Of a stretch of DNA of 64,000 bases, positions 35,069 through 43,646 are shown in pieces; the stretch's first letter is position 1; each line of letters opens with the position of its first letter. The notes below the pieces were generated by a model. The model was not told where the DNA came from. It saw nothing but the letters and a program-made list of their open reading frames with translations, and made no database searches. The DNA comes from an uncultured Caryophanales bacterium (lineage in GTDB: Bacteria > Bacillota_I > Bacilli_A > RFN20 > CAG-288), in assembly GCA_949287425.1 (NCBI GenBank), contig CASEGJ010000004.1:1-64000 (forward strand). The letters run 5' to 3'. The position numbers and the translations under genes were made by a program.

Positions 35069-36049
35069 ATGATTAAAATTGCTTTAGATATGATGGGCTC
35101 AGATTATGGAGCCACAAAATTTATCGGCGGATTAAAAAAATACATGGAAGTAGATAAATCGACTTGTTTTGTTTGCTTTGGTAAAAAAGATGAATTAAAA
35201 GAACTTGAAAATAACCCTAGAATTGAAATTGTCGATTGTTCGGAAATAGTTCCTATGGAAACTGATGTCCTTCATTTTTTAAGAATGAAAGATTCTTCTA
35301 TGTATAAAGCTATTAATTCAGTAAAACAAGGAGTTTGCCAAGGTTTAGTTACTGCTGGTTCAACAGCTGGATTTTTAGCTGGTTCAACATTGATATTAAA
35401 AAACTTACCTAACGTTCCTAGAGCGGGATTTTGCTCGCCATTTCCAACTTTAGATAAAAACAAAATGACATGTATTTTAGATATTGGAGCTTCAAATACT
35501 AATTCGGGAAATGAATTAGTCGGTTTTGCTAAATTAGGCTCAATCTATTCTAAAGAAATTCTGGGAATTTCTAATCCTAGTGTCTATTTGTTATCTAATG
35601 GAACTGAAAAAGGCAAAGGATTAGAAGAAACTAAACAAGCTTACGATATTTTATTAAATGAAAAATCAATTAATTTTAAAGGTAATGTCGAAGCTAGAGA
35701 TTGCTTAGATGGAACTCACGATGTTATTGTTTCCACTGGTTATCCTGGAAATATCTTTTTAAAAGCGACAGAAGGAACTGCTTTAATGATGAATAAGATG
35801 ATTAAAAAGGCCTTCAAGAGAAATATTTTTACTAAAATAGGATATTTGTTAGCTAAAAAAGGCTTTGATGAAATGAAAGAAACGATGGATTATCGCCGTT
35901 CAGGAGGGGCAATTTTACTTGGAATTAATGGAGTTGCTATTAAGACACACGGCAATTCTGATGAAACTTTCTTCTTCCATTCTATTTCATTAGCTTACAA
36001 GATGATAAATAATAAAATAGTCGATAAGATTTCTGAATCTTTTAAATAA
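35069..36049 (+). CDS. plsX: Phosphate acyltransferase PlsX
   Basis: 326 residues. It opens IKIALDMMGSDYG as PlsX does. Other family segments are LVTAGSTAGFLAGSTLILKN (split by a turn), DIGASNTNSG and VSTGYPGNIFLKATEG. The enzyme turns acyl-ACP into acyl phosphate for PlsY in phospholipid synthesis. It lacks the fapR, fabD and acpP neighbours usual in Bacilli, and rnc follows four bases later. Confidence 0.94.
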   Translation: MIKIALDMMGSDYGATKFIGGLKKYMEVDKSTCFVCFGKKDELKELENNPRIEIVDCSEIVPMETDVLHFLRMKDSSMYKAINSVKQGVCQGLVTAGSTAGFLAGSTLILKNLPNVPRAGFCSPFPTLDKNKMTCILDIGASNTNSGNELVGFAKLGSIYSKEILGISNPSVYLLSNGTEKGKGLEETKQAYDILLNEKSINFKGNVEARDCLDGTHDVIVSTGYPGNIFLKATEGTALMMNKMIKKAFKRNIFTKIGYLLAKKGFDEMKETMDYRRSGGAILLGINGVAIKTHGNSDETFFFHSISLAYKMINNKIVDKISESFK

Positions 36050-36052
36050 AAT

Positions 36053-36745
36053 ATGGAAAATTTAGATTTTACTGACCTTTTAAATAAGTTAAATATCGAG
36101 TGTAAAAACCCTAATTTATATAAGGCTGCTTTTACTCATGTTTCATATAAAAATGAACATAAAAATGAAGATTGTGAAGATTATGATAGATTAGAATTTA
36201 TTGGAGATGGAGTTTTAGATTTAGTAGTCGCTGATTTAATCTATCATCATTTTCCAAACATGAGATCAGGTGAACTTTCTAAATGTCGTTCATCTTTAGT
36301 TATGGGAACAACTTTATCTAGTTTTGCTAGTAAACTCGGTTTTGAAAAATATGTTAGAGTTTCTAAAGGTGAACAAAAGCTAGGTAGTATTAATAAAAAA
36401 ATTCTCGAAGATGTTTTTGAAGCTTTTATTGGAGCTTATTATTTAGATAATGAAAAGGATTTTAATAAAGTAAAAGATTTTGTAATCAATTTATTTAAAA
36501 AACCATTACAACATTATCAGCAGTTAGAAGAATTTGATTATAAGTCTCGTCTGCAAGAAATTATTCAAGCGGGTGGAAAAGGTAATATTAACTATGTTGT
36601 CGTTTCAGAAACTGGATCGCCTCAGGATAAAAACTTTGTTATTGAGGTTAGAGTTGATGGAATTAGTTTAGGTAAGGGCAATGGCTCATCTAAGAAAAAA
36701 GCCGAACAGATGGCAGCTAAAAATGCTTTAGAAAGGATGGTTTAA
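36053..36745 (+). CDS. rnc: Ribonuclease III
   Basis: 230 residues. The catalytic signature YDRLEFIGDGVLDLV is at about 43-57 with the second acidic cluster EDVFEAFIGAYYLD near 120. A double-stranded RNA-binding domain ends the protein (DYKSRLQEIIQ to SSKKKAEQMAAKNAL). It processes rRNA and other duplex RNA. The ATG lies three bases after the plsX stop without a clear ribosome binding site of its own. Confidence 0.95.
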   Translation: MENLDFTDLLNKLNIECKNPNLYKAAFTHVSYKNEHKNEDCEDYDRLEFIGDGVLDLVVADLIYHHFPNMRSGELSKCRSSLVMGTTLSSFASKLGFEKYVRVSKGEQKLGSINKKILEDVFEAFIGAYYLDNEKDFNKVKDFVINLFKKPLQHYQQLEEFDYKSRLQEIIQAGGKGNINYVVVSETGSPQDKNFVIEVRVDGISLGKGNGSSKKKAEQMAAKNALERMV

Positions 36746-36746
36746 T

Positions 36747-37976
36747 ATGGGATTGTTAAATTTTTTAAAAAATAAATTCTCTAAAAAAGATAAACAGGAG
36801 ACTTCTAAGCAAGAAGAAAACAAATCTGAAAGAGAAATTTCTAATTTAAATATAGAAAATTTAAAACAAGAGGATATTTCAAAGGTTCTTGAACAGAGCT
36901 TAGATAAACTTCCAAAAGAAACTAAACGAGAAATTGAAAGTGAAGATAAAGTTAATTCTAATCAGGAAATTTCTGAACAAAAATCTTCTTTAGAAGCTTT
37001 TAAAGAAGATGAACCTAGTTTAGTGACTCAAACAAGTAGAGATGAAGTAACTAGAGCTTATGTTAAGGGTTTAAAAAAATCCAACAAAGGGTTCATGTTT
37101 AAATTAAAGAAATTAACTTCTATTTTTAAACATGTCGATGAAAGTTATTTTGAAGAATTAGAGCAGATTTTAATTGAAGCTGATGTCGGAGTTGAACTTT
37201 CTTTAAATTTAGTTGATAAGACTAAAAAGTTAGCAAAAATCAATAACTTAACTAATCCAACTCAAATTAACGAGCTTTTAATTGACGAGATGTTTACTTC
37301 TTATCAGAAAGAAGAAACCAATCTTCCTAAAGATATAGAATTTCAAAAAGATAGACCTACTGTTTTATTAGTCGTTGGTGTTAATGGTGTTGGTAAAACA
37401 ACTACTATTGCTAAACTCGCTAAAAGATATAAAGATCAAGGTAAAAAAGTTTTATTAGTAGCTGGGGATACTTTTAGAGCTGGGGCCGTTGAACAGTTAA
37501 CTATCTGGGCCAATAGAATTGGAGTAAGCATTTTAGTAGGTAAGCAAGGTAGTGATCCATCTAGTTTATGTTATGATGGATTAACTAAAGCCAAAAACGA
37601 AAATTACGATTTAGTTATTGTTGATACAGCCGGTCGATTACAAAATAAAGCTAATTTAATGGATGAATTAGCAAAAATGAAAAGGGTAATGTCTAAAGTT
37701 ATTCCTTCTACTCCTGATGAAACATTTTTGATTATCGATGCTAATACAGGTCAAAATGGGGTTGAACAAGCTAGAGTTTTTAAAGAGGTGACACCTATTT
37801 CCGGAATTGTTATTACTAAGATGGATGGAACTTCAAAAGGTGGAATTATTCTAGCTATTAGAGATAAATTAGGTATTCCAGTTAGATTTATCGGCTTAGG
37901 TGAAGGCTTAGATGATTTAAAAGAGTTCGATTTGGATTCTTATTTATATGGTTTATTAATTGGAGAAGAATTATAG
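36747..37976 (+). CDS. ftsY: Signal recognition particle receptor FtsY
   Basis: 409 residues. A highly charged N-terminal A-region (about 1-110) precedes the NG domain. The G-motifs are GVNGVGKTTT, DTFRAGAVEQL, VDTAGRLQNK and TKMDGTSKGG, and the end is GLGEGLDDLKEFD. It docks SRP-bound ribosomes to the membrane together with Ffh, which is encoded three genes later. It starts one base after the rnc stop. Confidence 0.96.
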   Translation: MGLLNFLKNKFSKKDKQETSKQEENKSEREISNLNIENLKQEDISKVLEQSLDKLPKETKREIESEDKVNSNQEISEQKSSLEAFKEDEPSLVTQTSRDEVTRAYVKGLKKSNKGFMFKLKKLTSIFKHVDESYFEELEQILIEADVGVELSLNLVDKTKKLAKINNLTNPTQINELLIDEMFTSYQKEETNLPKDIEFQKDRPTVLLVVGVNGVGKTTTIAKLAKRYKDQGKKVLLVAGDTFRAGAVEQLTIWANRIGVSILVGKQGSDPSSLCYDGLTKAKNENYDLVIVDTAGRLQNKANLMDELAKMKRVMSKVIPSTPDETFLIIDANTGQNGVEQARVFKEVTPISGIVITKMDGTSKGGIILAIRDKLGIPVRFIGLGEGLDDLKEFDLDSYLYGLLIGEEL

Positions 37977-38234
37977 ATGGTAAGAAATTCTTTTACAGGA
38001 TTAATTTTAGCTTTAATAACTAGTTTTTTAGTTTATTTTATCTTGGGATTTTTTACTGATAATATCTATTTAATATATTTAATTGCTGATATTTTAATGG
38101 CTTTTATCTACGCTTTATTTACTTTGCCTTACGATAAAATTCACTTTTATAGATATTATGAATTTCACTATATGTTTGCTTCAAATATGGTGTTTTTATT
38201 GATAGCGACTATCATTTTATGTTTATTTATATAG
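37977..38234 (+). CDS. Small three-helix membrane protein in the SRP operon
   Basis: 85 residues, ATG directly after the ftsY stop. Three hydrophobic stretches at about 6-26, 29-49 and 64-84 are linked by a short loop YDKIHFYRYYEFHY. The family is not recognised. Its position between ftsY and ylxM suggests a link to protein targeting or simply operon filling. Confidence 0.6.
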   Translation: MVRNSFTGLILALITSFLVYFILGFFTDNIYLIYLIADILMAFIYALFTLPYDKIHFYRYYEFHYMFASNMVFLLIATIILCLFI

Positions 38235-38235
38235 T

Positions 38236-38571
38236 ATGAATAATTTGGACAAGAAAAATCATTACAACCGATTATTAGCGGTATATAAAAACAAGCTTAC
38301 TGATTTAGAAAGACAAGATATGATAGATTATTACTATCAGGATCTTTCTTTATCTGAGATAGCTAATAACAGAAACGTTTCAAGAAACGCTGTATATTTA
38401 TCGATTAAACAAGGGGAAGCTAAATTAGATGAATTAGAATCGACATTGTCTTTAGTTCAAAAACTTAATAAAATAATTGATGAATTAACTAAAGTAAGTC
38501 TAAAAGATAATATCGATCAGATAAAAAAGGATTTACAAAATATAATTGAGGAGATAGAAAATGGCATTTGA
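38236..38571 (+). CDS. ylxM: YlxM family SRP-associated DNA-binding protein
   Basis: 111 residues. The sigma-70 region 4-like helix-turn-helix LSLSEIANNRNVSRNAVYLSI is split around residues 37-57, preceded by LTDLERQDMIDYYYQD and followed by a coiled coil. YlxM is the conserved partner gene of ffh in Firmicutes. It ends in TGA, the only intact gene I found in the window that does so, and overlaps ffh by 11 bases. Confidence 0.9.
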   Translation: MNNLDKKNHYNRLLAVYKNKLTDLERQDMIDYYYQDLSLSEIANNRNVSRNAVYLSIKQGEAKLDELESTLSLVQKLNKIIDELTKVSLKDNIDQIKKDLQNIIEEIENGI

Positions 38572-39892
38572 ATCACTATCTGAAAAATTGCAAGCGATTG
38601 TTAAAAAGATTTCCGGCCAAGCTAAACTTAGCGAAGCTAACATGGAGGAAATGCTTAAGGAAATTAGAGTCGCTTTACTAGAAGCTGATGTTAATTATCG
38701 TGTTGTTAAAGAATTTGTTGATGATGTTAAGCAAAAAGCTTTAGGGGCTAAAGTTATTGAAAAAGTTTCCCCAGGGCAAATGATTGTTAAAATCGTTAAC
38801 GATGAACTTGTCAGTTTATTAGGTGAAGGTGATGCAGAACTTCACTTTGAATTAAATAGACCTACTATTATTATGTTAGTCGGTTTACAAGGTACAGGTA
38901 AAACAACTTCCGCTGGTAAATTAGCTTATTTATTAAAAAATAAATATAAGAAAAAAGTCTTATTAGTTGCAGGTGATATTTATCGTCCAGCCGCTATTGA
39001 TCAACTTGAAACCTTAGCTAAACAAATTGAAGTTGATTGCTATATCGATAGAAGTGGTACTAAACCTCCTGAAATATCTAAAGCGAGTTATTCAAAAGCT
39101 TTAAAAGAAAGATACGATGTCGTAATTATCGATACTGCTGGTCGATTACAAATCAATGAAGAATTGATGGTAGAACTTCAAGATATTCAAAAAGACGTTC
39201 CAGTTAAAGAGACTCTTTTATTAGTCGATGCTTTATCTGGTCAAGATGCTATCAATGTCGCTAACGCTTTTAATCAAAAAGTTAAACTCACCGGTTTAAT
39301 TATGTCTAAGCTCGATTCTGATGCTAGAGGTGGTTCAGCTTTATCTATTAAAAAGATGACTGGAGTTCCTATTAAATTCGCTGGTGTTGGTGAAAAAGTT
39401 ACTGATTTAGAAGTTTTCCATCCAGATAGAATGGCTAATAGAATTCTTGGAATGGGCGATATCGTTTCTTTTGTCGAAAAGGCTCAAGAAAGTATCGACC
39501 AAGAAAAAGCTATGAAAACAACCAAGAAAATCATGTCTGGTAACTTCGGCTTAGATGATATGTTAGCTTTAATTCACCAAATAAAAAGAATGGGTCCACT
39601 TGGTAAAATTATCAAAATGCTTCCAGGTATGCCTAAAATTAGCGATGAACAGATTTCAAAAGGTGAGTCAGCTGAAAATATGATGGAAACCATCATCAAT
39701 TCTATGACAATTAACGAAAGAAAACATCCTGAGATTATTAAAGCTTCAAGAAAGACTAGAATAGCTAATGGTTCAGGAACTACTCCTCAAGATGTAAATA
39801 AAGTCCTACGCTCTTATGAACAAATGAAGTTAGCAGTTAAGAATATTTCACCATTTATGAAAAAGGCTCTTGCTAATCAAAATAAAAAATAA
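38561..39892 (+). CDS. ffh: Signal recognition particle GTPase Ffh
   Basis: 443 residues. The N domain is followed by G-domain motifs GLQGTGKTTS, DIYRPAAIDQL, IDTAGRLQIN and SKLDSDARGG. The C-terminal Met-rich M domain (from about 325, with MLPGMPK and SMTINERKHPEII) binds 4.5S RNA and signal sequences. The last 20 residues are basic. It starts inside ylxM and ends at the terminator 39907-39938. Confidence 0.96.
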   Translation: MAFESLSEKLQAIVKKISGQAKLSEANMEEMLKEIRVALLEADVNYRVVKEFVDDVKQKALGAKVIEKVSPGQMIVKIVNDELVSLLGEGDAELHFELNRPTIIMLVGLQGTGKTTSAGKLAYLLKNKYKKKVLLVAGDIYRPAAIDQLETLAKQIEVDCYIDRSGTKPPEISKASYSKALKERYDVVIIDTAGRLQINEELMVELQDIQKDVPVKETLLLVDALSGQDAINVANAFNQKVKLTGLIMSKLDSDARGGSALSIKKMTGVPIKFAGVGEKVTDLEVFHPDRMANRILGMGDIVSFVEKAQESIDQEKAMKTTKKIMSGNFGLDDMLALIHQIKRMGPLGKIIKMLPGMPKISDEQISKGESAENMMETIINSMTINERKHPEIIKASRKTRIANGSGTTPQDVNKVLRSYEQMKLAVKNISPFMKKALANQNKK

Positions 39893-39901
39893 CTTAGAAA
39901 A

Positions 39902-40171
39902 CTACGCCTTCTCAACTTTAGTTAATGAGAAGGTTTTTAAATGTTTGTTATAACTAATTTCTAATTCTGGATGATAAATTGATAAATGATGTTTAATAGC
40001 TTTTAAATATCTAAAACACGTTCTTCTTGAAAAATTAGTGGCTGTTTCTAAATCTTTTATATTGAAAGTCTTTTTAGATAAGATGGTGTCATACATAACT
40101 AAAATAGCCGCGGCGTTATTCATATCAATATATGTTCTCCTTCTAGCATATAAATTGATAGTAATTGACAC
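39902..40171 (-). CDS. Small DeoR/HTH_11-like regulator
   Basis: 89 residues from GTG 40171 or about 73 from ATG 40123; neither has a ribosome binding site. The helix-turn-helix is FNIKDLETATNFSRRTCFRYL (split by its turn), as in the N-terminal half of WYL/DeoR regulators. The sensing domain is absent. Its last codons lie in the ffh terminator. It may be a stand-alone short regulator or a fragment. Confidence 0.5.
   Translation of the reverse strand: MSITINLYARRRTYIDMNNAAAILVMYDTILSKKTFNIKDLETATNFSRRTCFRYLKAIKHHLSIYHPELEISYNKHLKTFSLTKVEKA
39907..39938 (+). terminator. Terminator of the SRP operon
   Basis: CCTTCTCA, 11-base loop, TGAGAAGG and T5. It overlaps the 3' end of the convergent small regulator gene. 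Confidence 0.8.
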
Positions 40172-40308
40172 GTGTTTAATTTATAAGTGACTATTTAGAC
40201 ACGACCGAAAAAAGAGACACTATTTAATAAAAAAATATAAACATTTTTATATTAAAGTTATATTGTCATTTTTTAATCTTTGGATAAAACAAAAGATTTT
40301 ATCAATAA

Positions 40309-40340
40309 AAATAGACAATTAAATTTATAATTGCCTATTT
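40309..40340 (-). terminator. Terminator of the lysine importer operon
   Basis: Near-perfect 13-bp stem (AAATAGACAATTA / TAATTGCCTATTT on the plus strand) with a U-rich tail on the minus strand. Confidence 0.65.
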
Positions 40341-40345
40341 TCAAA

Positions 40346-41293
40346 TTAATTTGAAATTTCTTTTCTTAAAAATGAAACTAATCTTTGATTTGTTGATTCC
40401 TCAAAAATATAGTGACTATTACCTTGTTCAACAACAACGCCTTGATCCATAAAAATAACTTTATTGGCGACATTTTTGGCAAATTCCATTTCATGGGTTA
40501 CTACTATCATAGTCATTCCACTAGTAGCTAGTTGTTTCATTACTTGTAAAACTTCTCCAACCATTTCAGGATCTAAGGCTGAAGTTGGTTCATCAAAAAG
40601 AATAATTTCCGGATTCATACATAGACTTCTAGCGATGGCAACTCTTTGTTTTTGACCACCAGAAATTTGATTTATTTTAAAATTTAGTCTTTCTTGCATG
40701 CCAACTTGAGTTAATTTTTCAATAGCGATTTTTCTAGCTTCAAGTTTATTACGATGAAGGACTTTAACTTGTGGGAGAATACAATTATCGATAACTGAAT
40801 AGTTATTAAATAGGTTAAAAGATTGAAAAACCATATTTATTTGACTTCTTAACAGATTGATATTTATTTGATTTTTCGAAATAGAATGAAGTTTTTCTAT
40901 TTCGGTTTTTATTTGATTAACTTTGAAGTGAATTTTATCGTAATATTCCTTTTTAATTTTGCTTTTTTCTAACTTAGATAGATTAGTAGATTTAAGTTGA
41001 GTTTTTAATTCGTTTTTTAGCTTTTTCTTAGTTTCTTTTAGAGTAAATTTATAATCTTTAATTTGATAATAGATTGAATTATCGACTCTTTGATTTTTAA
41101 AGTAAATTTCACCATCGTTAGGTGTTTCTAATTGATTTAAGCATCTTAAAAAGGTTGATTTACCTGAACCAGAAGGGCCGATAATCGCTATGCATTCTCC
41201 TTTATTAACTTCTAAAGATATATCTTTTAATATGGATAAAGTTCCATAATCTTTTCTAAGATGATTTATTTTTAATATGGGATTATTTTCCAT
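40346..41293 (-). CDS. Lysine-type amino acid ABC importer ATPase with helical insertion
   Basis: 315 residues, about 70 more than usual for GlnQ/HisP-type ATPases. Walker [10 protein letters not shown] is at 39-47, Q-loop MVFQSFNLF near 154-162, signature ISGGQKQ, Walker [16 protein letters not shown] and H-loop VVTHEM. The extra residues (about 71-144) form a lysine-rich helical hairpin placed just before the Q-loop, where the helical subdomain touches the permease. The gene is last of a three-gene operon behind a lysine riboswitch, so lysine is the likely substrate. Confidence 0.88.
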   Translation of the reverse strand: MENNPILKINHLRKDYGTLSILKDISLEVNKGECIAIIGPSGSGKSTFLRCLNQLETPNDGEIYFKNQRVDNSIYYQIKDYKFTLKETKKKLKNELKTQLKSTNLSKLEKSKIKKEYYDKIHFKVNQIKTEIEKLHSISKNQININLLRSQINMVFQSFNLFNNYSVIDNCILPQVKVLHRNKLEARKIAIEKLTQVGMQERLNFKINQISGGQKQRVAIARSLCMNPEIILFDEPTSALDPEMVGEVLQVMKQLATSGMTMIVVTHEMEFAKNVANKVIFMDQGVVVEQGNSHYIFEESTNQRLVSFLRKEISN

Positions 41294-41305
41294 TATATTT
41301 TCTCC

Positions 41306-42076
41306 TTAGTTTAATTCTTTTAACTTTGGTTTGTAGTGAGTTAAAAAGTTGAATTTTATTTTTTCTCCATTTAATTTTTTGGCGATTAAATTAGCGATTA
41401 AAGAAGCTAGTAAAGTTAAAATTAAATAAATTACACCGATAATTACATAACCTTCAACTTTGAAATAGTTAGTGTTAGTTGCTATTGAAACTGAAGCGTA
41501 TAATTCACTTAAGCCGATAACATTTAACACAGAAGAATCTTTAATGTTAACTATATATTCATTTAAGATAGTGGGAATAGAATTTTTTAAGCCTTGTGGA
41601 GCGATGATAAAGACCATAGTTTTAAAATAGGAAAGTCCACATGAACGTCCACCTTCAAGTTGACCTTTATCAACGCCATTAAATCCAGATCTTACTATTT
41701 CACACATATAGGCACCAGTATTAATAGTAATTACGATTAATCCGCATAGTAAATATCCGTTAAAAACCCAACTACCTTGAATTGATGTCCATATATTGCT
41801 GATGAAAAAGACTATCATAGCTTGAACCATCATAGGAGTTCCTCTAAAAAGATTAACGTAGATGCTAACTATACCTTTTAATATTTTCTTACTAATTTTA
41901 GAAAAATTAGATTCAGTTTCTTTTATTTCAATACATTTTACAAAGGCTAATAAGATGCCTATTAATAAACCGACAAAAGTACCGACAATCGCTAATATTA
42001 GTGTGACAGCTAAGCCATTTAGAAAGGTAATATAATATTTTTCAATTAATTGAAATAAATGTTCAAATGAAAACAT
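41306..42076 (-). CDS. Lysine-type amino acid ABC permease
   Basis: 256 residues with about five membrane helices. The HisM/GlnP family features are GLAVTLILAIVGTFVGLLIG near the start, FRGTPMMVQ (about 96-104) and the EAA loop EGGRSCGLSYFKTMVFIIAPQGLK (split over residues 141-164). A single permease suggests a homodimer. It starts four bases after the binding-protein stop. Confidence 0.9.
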   Translation of the reverse strand: MFSFEHLFQLIEKYYITFLNGLAVTLILAIVGTFVGLLIGILLAFVKCIEIKETESNFSKISKKILKGIVSIYVNLFRGTPMMVQAMIVFFISNIWTSIQGSWVFNGYLLCGLIVITINTGAYMCEIVRSGFNGVDKGQLEGGRSCGLSYFKTMVFIIAPQGLKNSIPTILNEYIVNIKDSSVLNVIGLSELYASVSIATNTNYFKVEGYVIIGVIYLILTLLASLIANLIAKKLNGEKIKFNFLTHYKPKLKELN

Positions 42077-42080
42077 AATA

Positions 42081-42962
42081 TTAAGCTCCTACAATTGATT
42101 GAGCTACTGGTAGTTCAGCAGTCATTACATCAGCATTGCCATTTCTAATAGCTAAAGCACAGTCAGCAAAAGTTTTCATAGCTGAAAGATGAATAACATT
42201 ATATTGATTAACCCAAGAATCAATAACACTATCAGTTACTGTGGAAACTTGAGAAACGAATTTAGCTCCGCTAAATTTAGATAAATCGACATTGTTAATA
42301 TCTTGACCTTCTAAATAAGAGATATTATCTCTAGTTATTAAAACTAGTTCAGAACGATAATATTCATCGGTAAAATCGATAGATTCTCTTCTTTCATCAG
42401 TATCAGTCATTCCTGCTATTACTAAATCTATCGTGTTATTTTGTAAAGATGGAATTAATCCTTCCCATTCCATTTTTTGAATAACTAGATTCATGTTTAA
42501 ATCGTCAGCTAAAAATTTGGCGATAGTAATATCATAGCCGGCCGCAAATTGATTAACTTGACCATTAATTGGATAGTTATAGTTGTTAGAACTAGTTTCG
42601 GTCCAGTTAAATGGGGAATAATTGCATTCTAAACCGATAGTTAAATTAGGTTTAGATTCATCGTAAGTTAAACTGACTTCTGTTTCATCAGTAACGTTAT
42701 TTCCGTTTGAGCGATTTGTGGCATTTAACATCCATCTGTTTCTAGTTTCTTGATTGATTTTAGATAAAGAAGAATTGATTTTTGATTTTAATTCTTCGTT
42801 GCCTTTTTTAATTCCAATACTAACTCCTAGTTCTTTTTGGTTAGAACCTAAGATAGTTTGATCGAAATGAACGATAGTTAAATTGCTAGAAGAATTACAG
42901 CTAGAAAGTTGATAGCTAGTTAATAAAGATATACTAGCAAGAAGCAAGTGCGATTTTTTCAT
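42081..42962 (-). CDS. Lysine-binding lipoprotein, apparently circularly permuted
   Basis: 293 residues with lipobox LSSC (Cys 22). Residues about 27-83 (LTIVHFDQT, then GVSIGIKKGNEELKSKIN and QETRNRWMLNAT) match what is normally the last part of a type II amino acid-binding protein. Residues 106-293 then run through the normal beginning and middle: NLTIGLECNYSPF, GYDITIAKFLADDL, LVIAGMTDTDERRESIDF. They stop at AELPVAQSIVGA, exactly where the missing C-terminal part would follow. Both lobes can therefore form with altered connectivity. The riboswitch upstream points to lysine. Confidence 0.85.
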   Translation of the reverse strand: MKKSHLLLASISLLTSYQLSSCNSSSNLTIVHFDQTILGSNQKELGVSIGIKKGNEELKSKINSSLSKINQETRNRWMLNATNRSNGNNVTDETEVSLTYDESKPNLTIGLECNYSPFNWTETSSNNYNYPINGQVNQFAAGYDITIAKFLADDLNMNLVIQKMEWEGLIPSLQNNTIDLVIAGMTDTDERRESIDFTDEYYRSELVLITRDNISYLEGQDINNVDLSKFSGAKFVSQVSTVTDSVIDSWVNQYNVIHLSAMKTFADCALAIRNGNADVMTAELPVAQSIVGA

Positions 42963-42985
42963 AAAAATATCCTTTCCTCATTGCC

Positions 42986-43022
42986 AGAAAAAGAAAAGGT
43001 GATAAGTTTATAACCTATCGCC
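42986..43022 (-). terminator. Riboswitch expression-platform terminator
   Basis: On the minus strand an 11-bp imperfect stem (GGCGATAGGTT / AACTTATCACC) is followed by TTTTCTTTTT. It sits between the lysine aptamer and the binding-protein start, as expected for premature termination when lysine is bound. Confidence 0.75.
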
Positions 43023-43054
43023 TATTGGAATTTAAAACAAGTTTGTTACCAACA

Positions 43055-43225
43055 CAACAATAGCTCTCCACTTATAATTTAAGTGACAGTTAGTTTTATC
43101 TTTTAAAACTACCCAAGATGACAAACGAGATAATTTGTCTCTTTCGGCAAGGCTTCCTTTTAGTTAACTATCAACACTTATCTCAAGCTAGGTTAACTTA
43201 CTAATAAGACTTGCGCCTCTACTTT
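43055..43225 (-). promoter_or_regulatory. Lysine riboswitch (L-box) aptamer
   Basis: Reading the minus strand, the conserved L-box segments come in order: GTAGAGGCGC at the 5' side, AGTA, AAGGAAGCCTTGCCGAAAG (core GCCGAA), the TTGGGT region, AACTGTCACTT, and GTGGAGAGCTATTG at the 3' side. The 5' GTAGAGG and 3' GGAGAGCTA blocks are the lysine-core junction strands. It regulates the lysine ABC importer by a terminator at 42986-43022. Confidence 0.9.
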
Positions 43226-43646
43226 TGTGACAATGATATATGCTAATTAAATTAGCGAAATAATTTTTATCATAAAATTATAAAAATGTAAAGAGGAAAT
43301 TTGTAGGTTAAACATAAAATTGTTATTAGCGGTAGGAATCATAATCTTTAAGTAGAAAAATATATAACTCATTGTAATTAAAATAAAAATAGAAAAGATA
43401 TAATCCTAGCACTACACGTAAAGATATTTCTTTTAACGAAGAAAGATAGTTAATTTTACTATACAAATTAGGTCACAAAATGGAAGAAAGTTAATTTATA
43501 AGCAAAAACGGAATTATTATTTATATGAAAACTAAAAAGCAGTTTATGTTTGTAAAACGGAACTTACTATTTCGATTATCTGTTAGTAATTAGTCGTTAG
43601 ACATTTTAAAAAAACTATGTATTTCCCAAACATTTTATATTAAAAT
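43226..43646. other. Gene-free divergent region between lysine importer and nuclease
   Basis: AT-rich, with no ORF and no structured element that I can support beyond short hairpins. It must hold the riboswitch promoter on the minus strand and the nuclease promoter on the plus strand. Confidence 0.5.
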
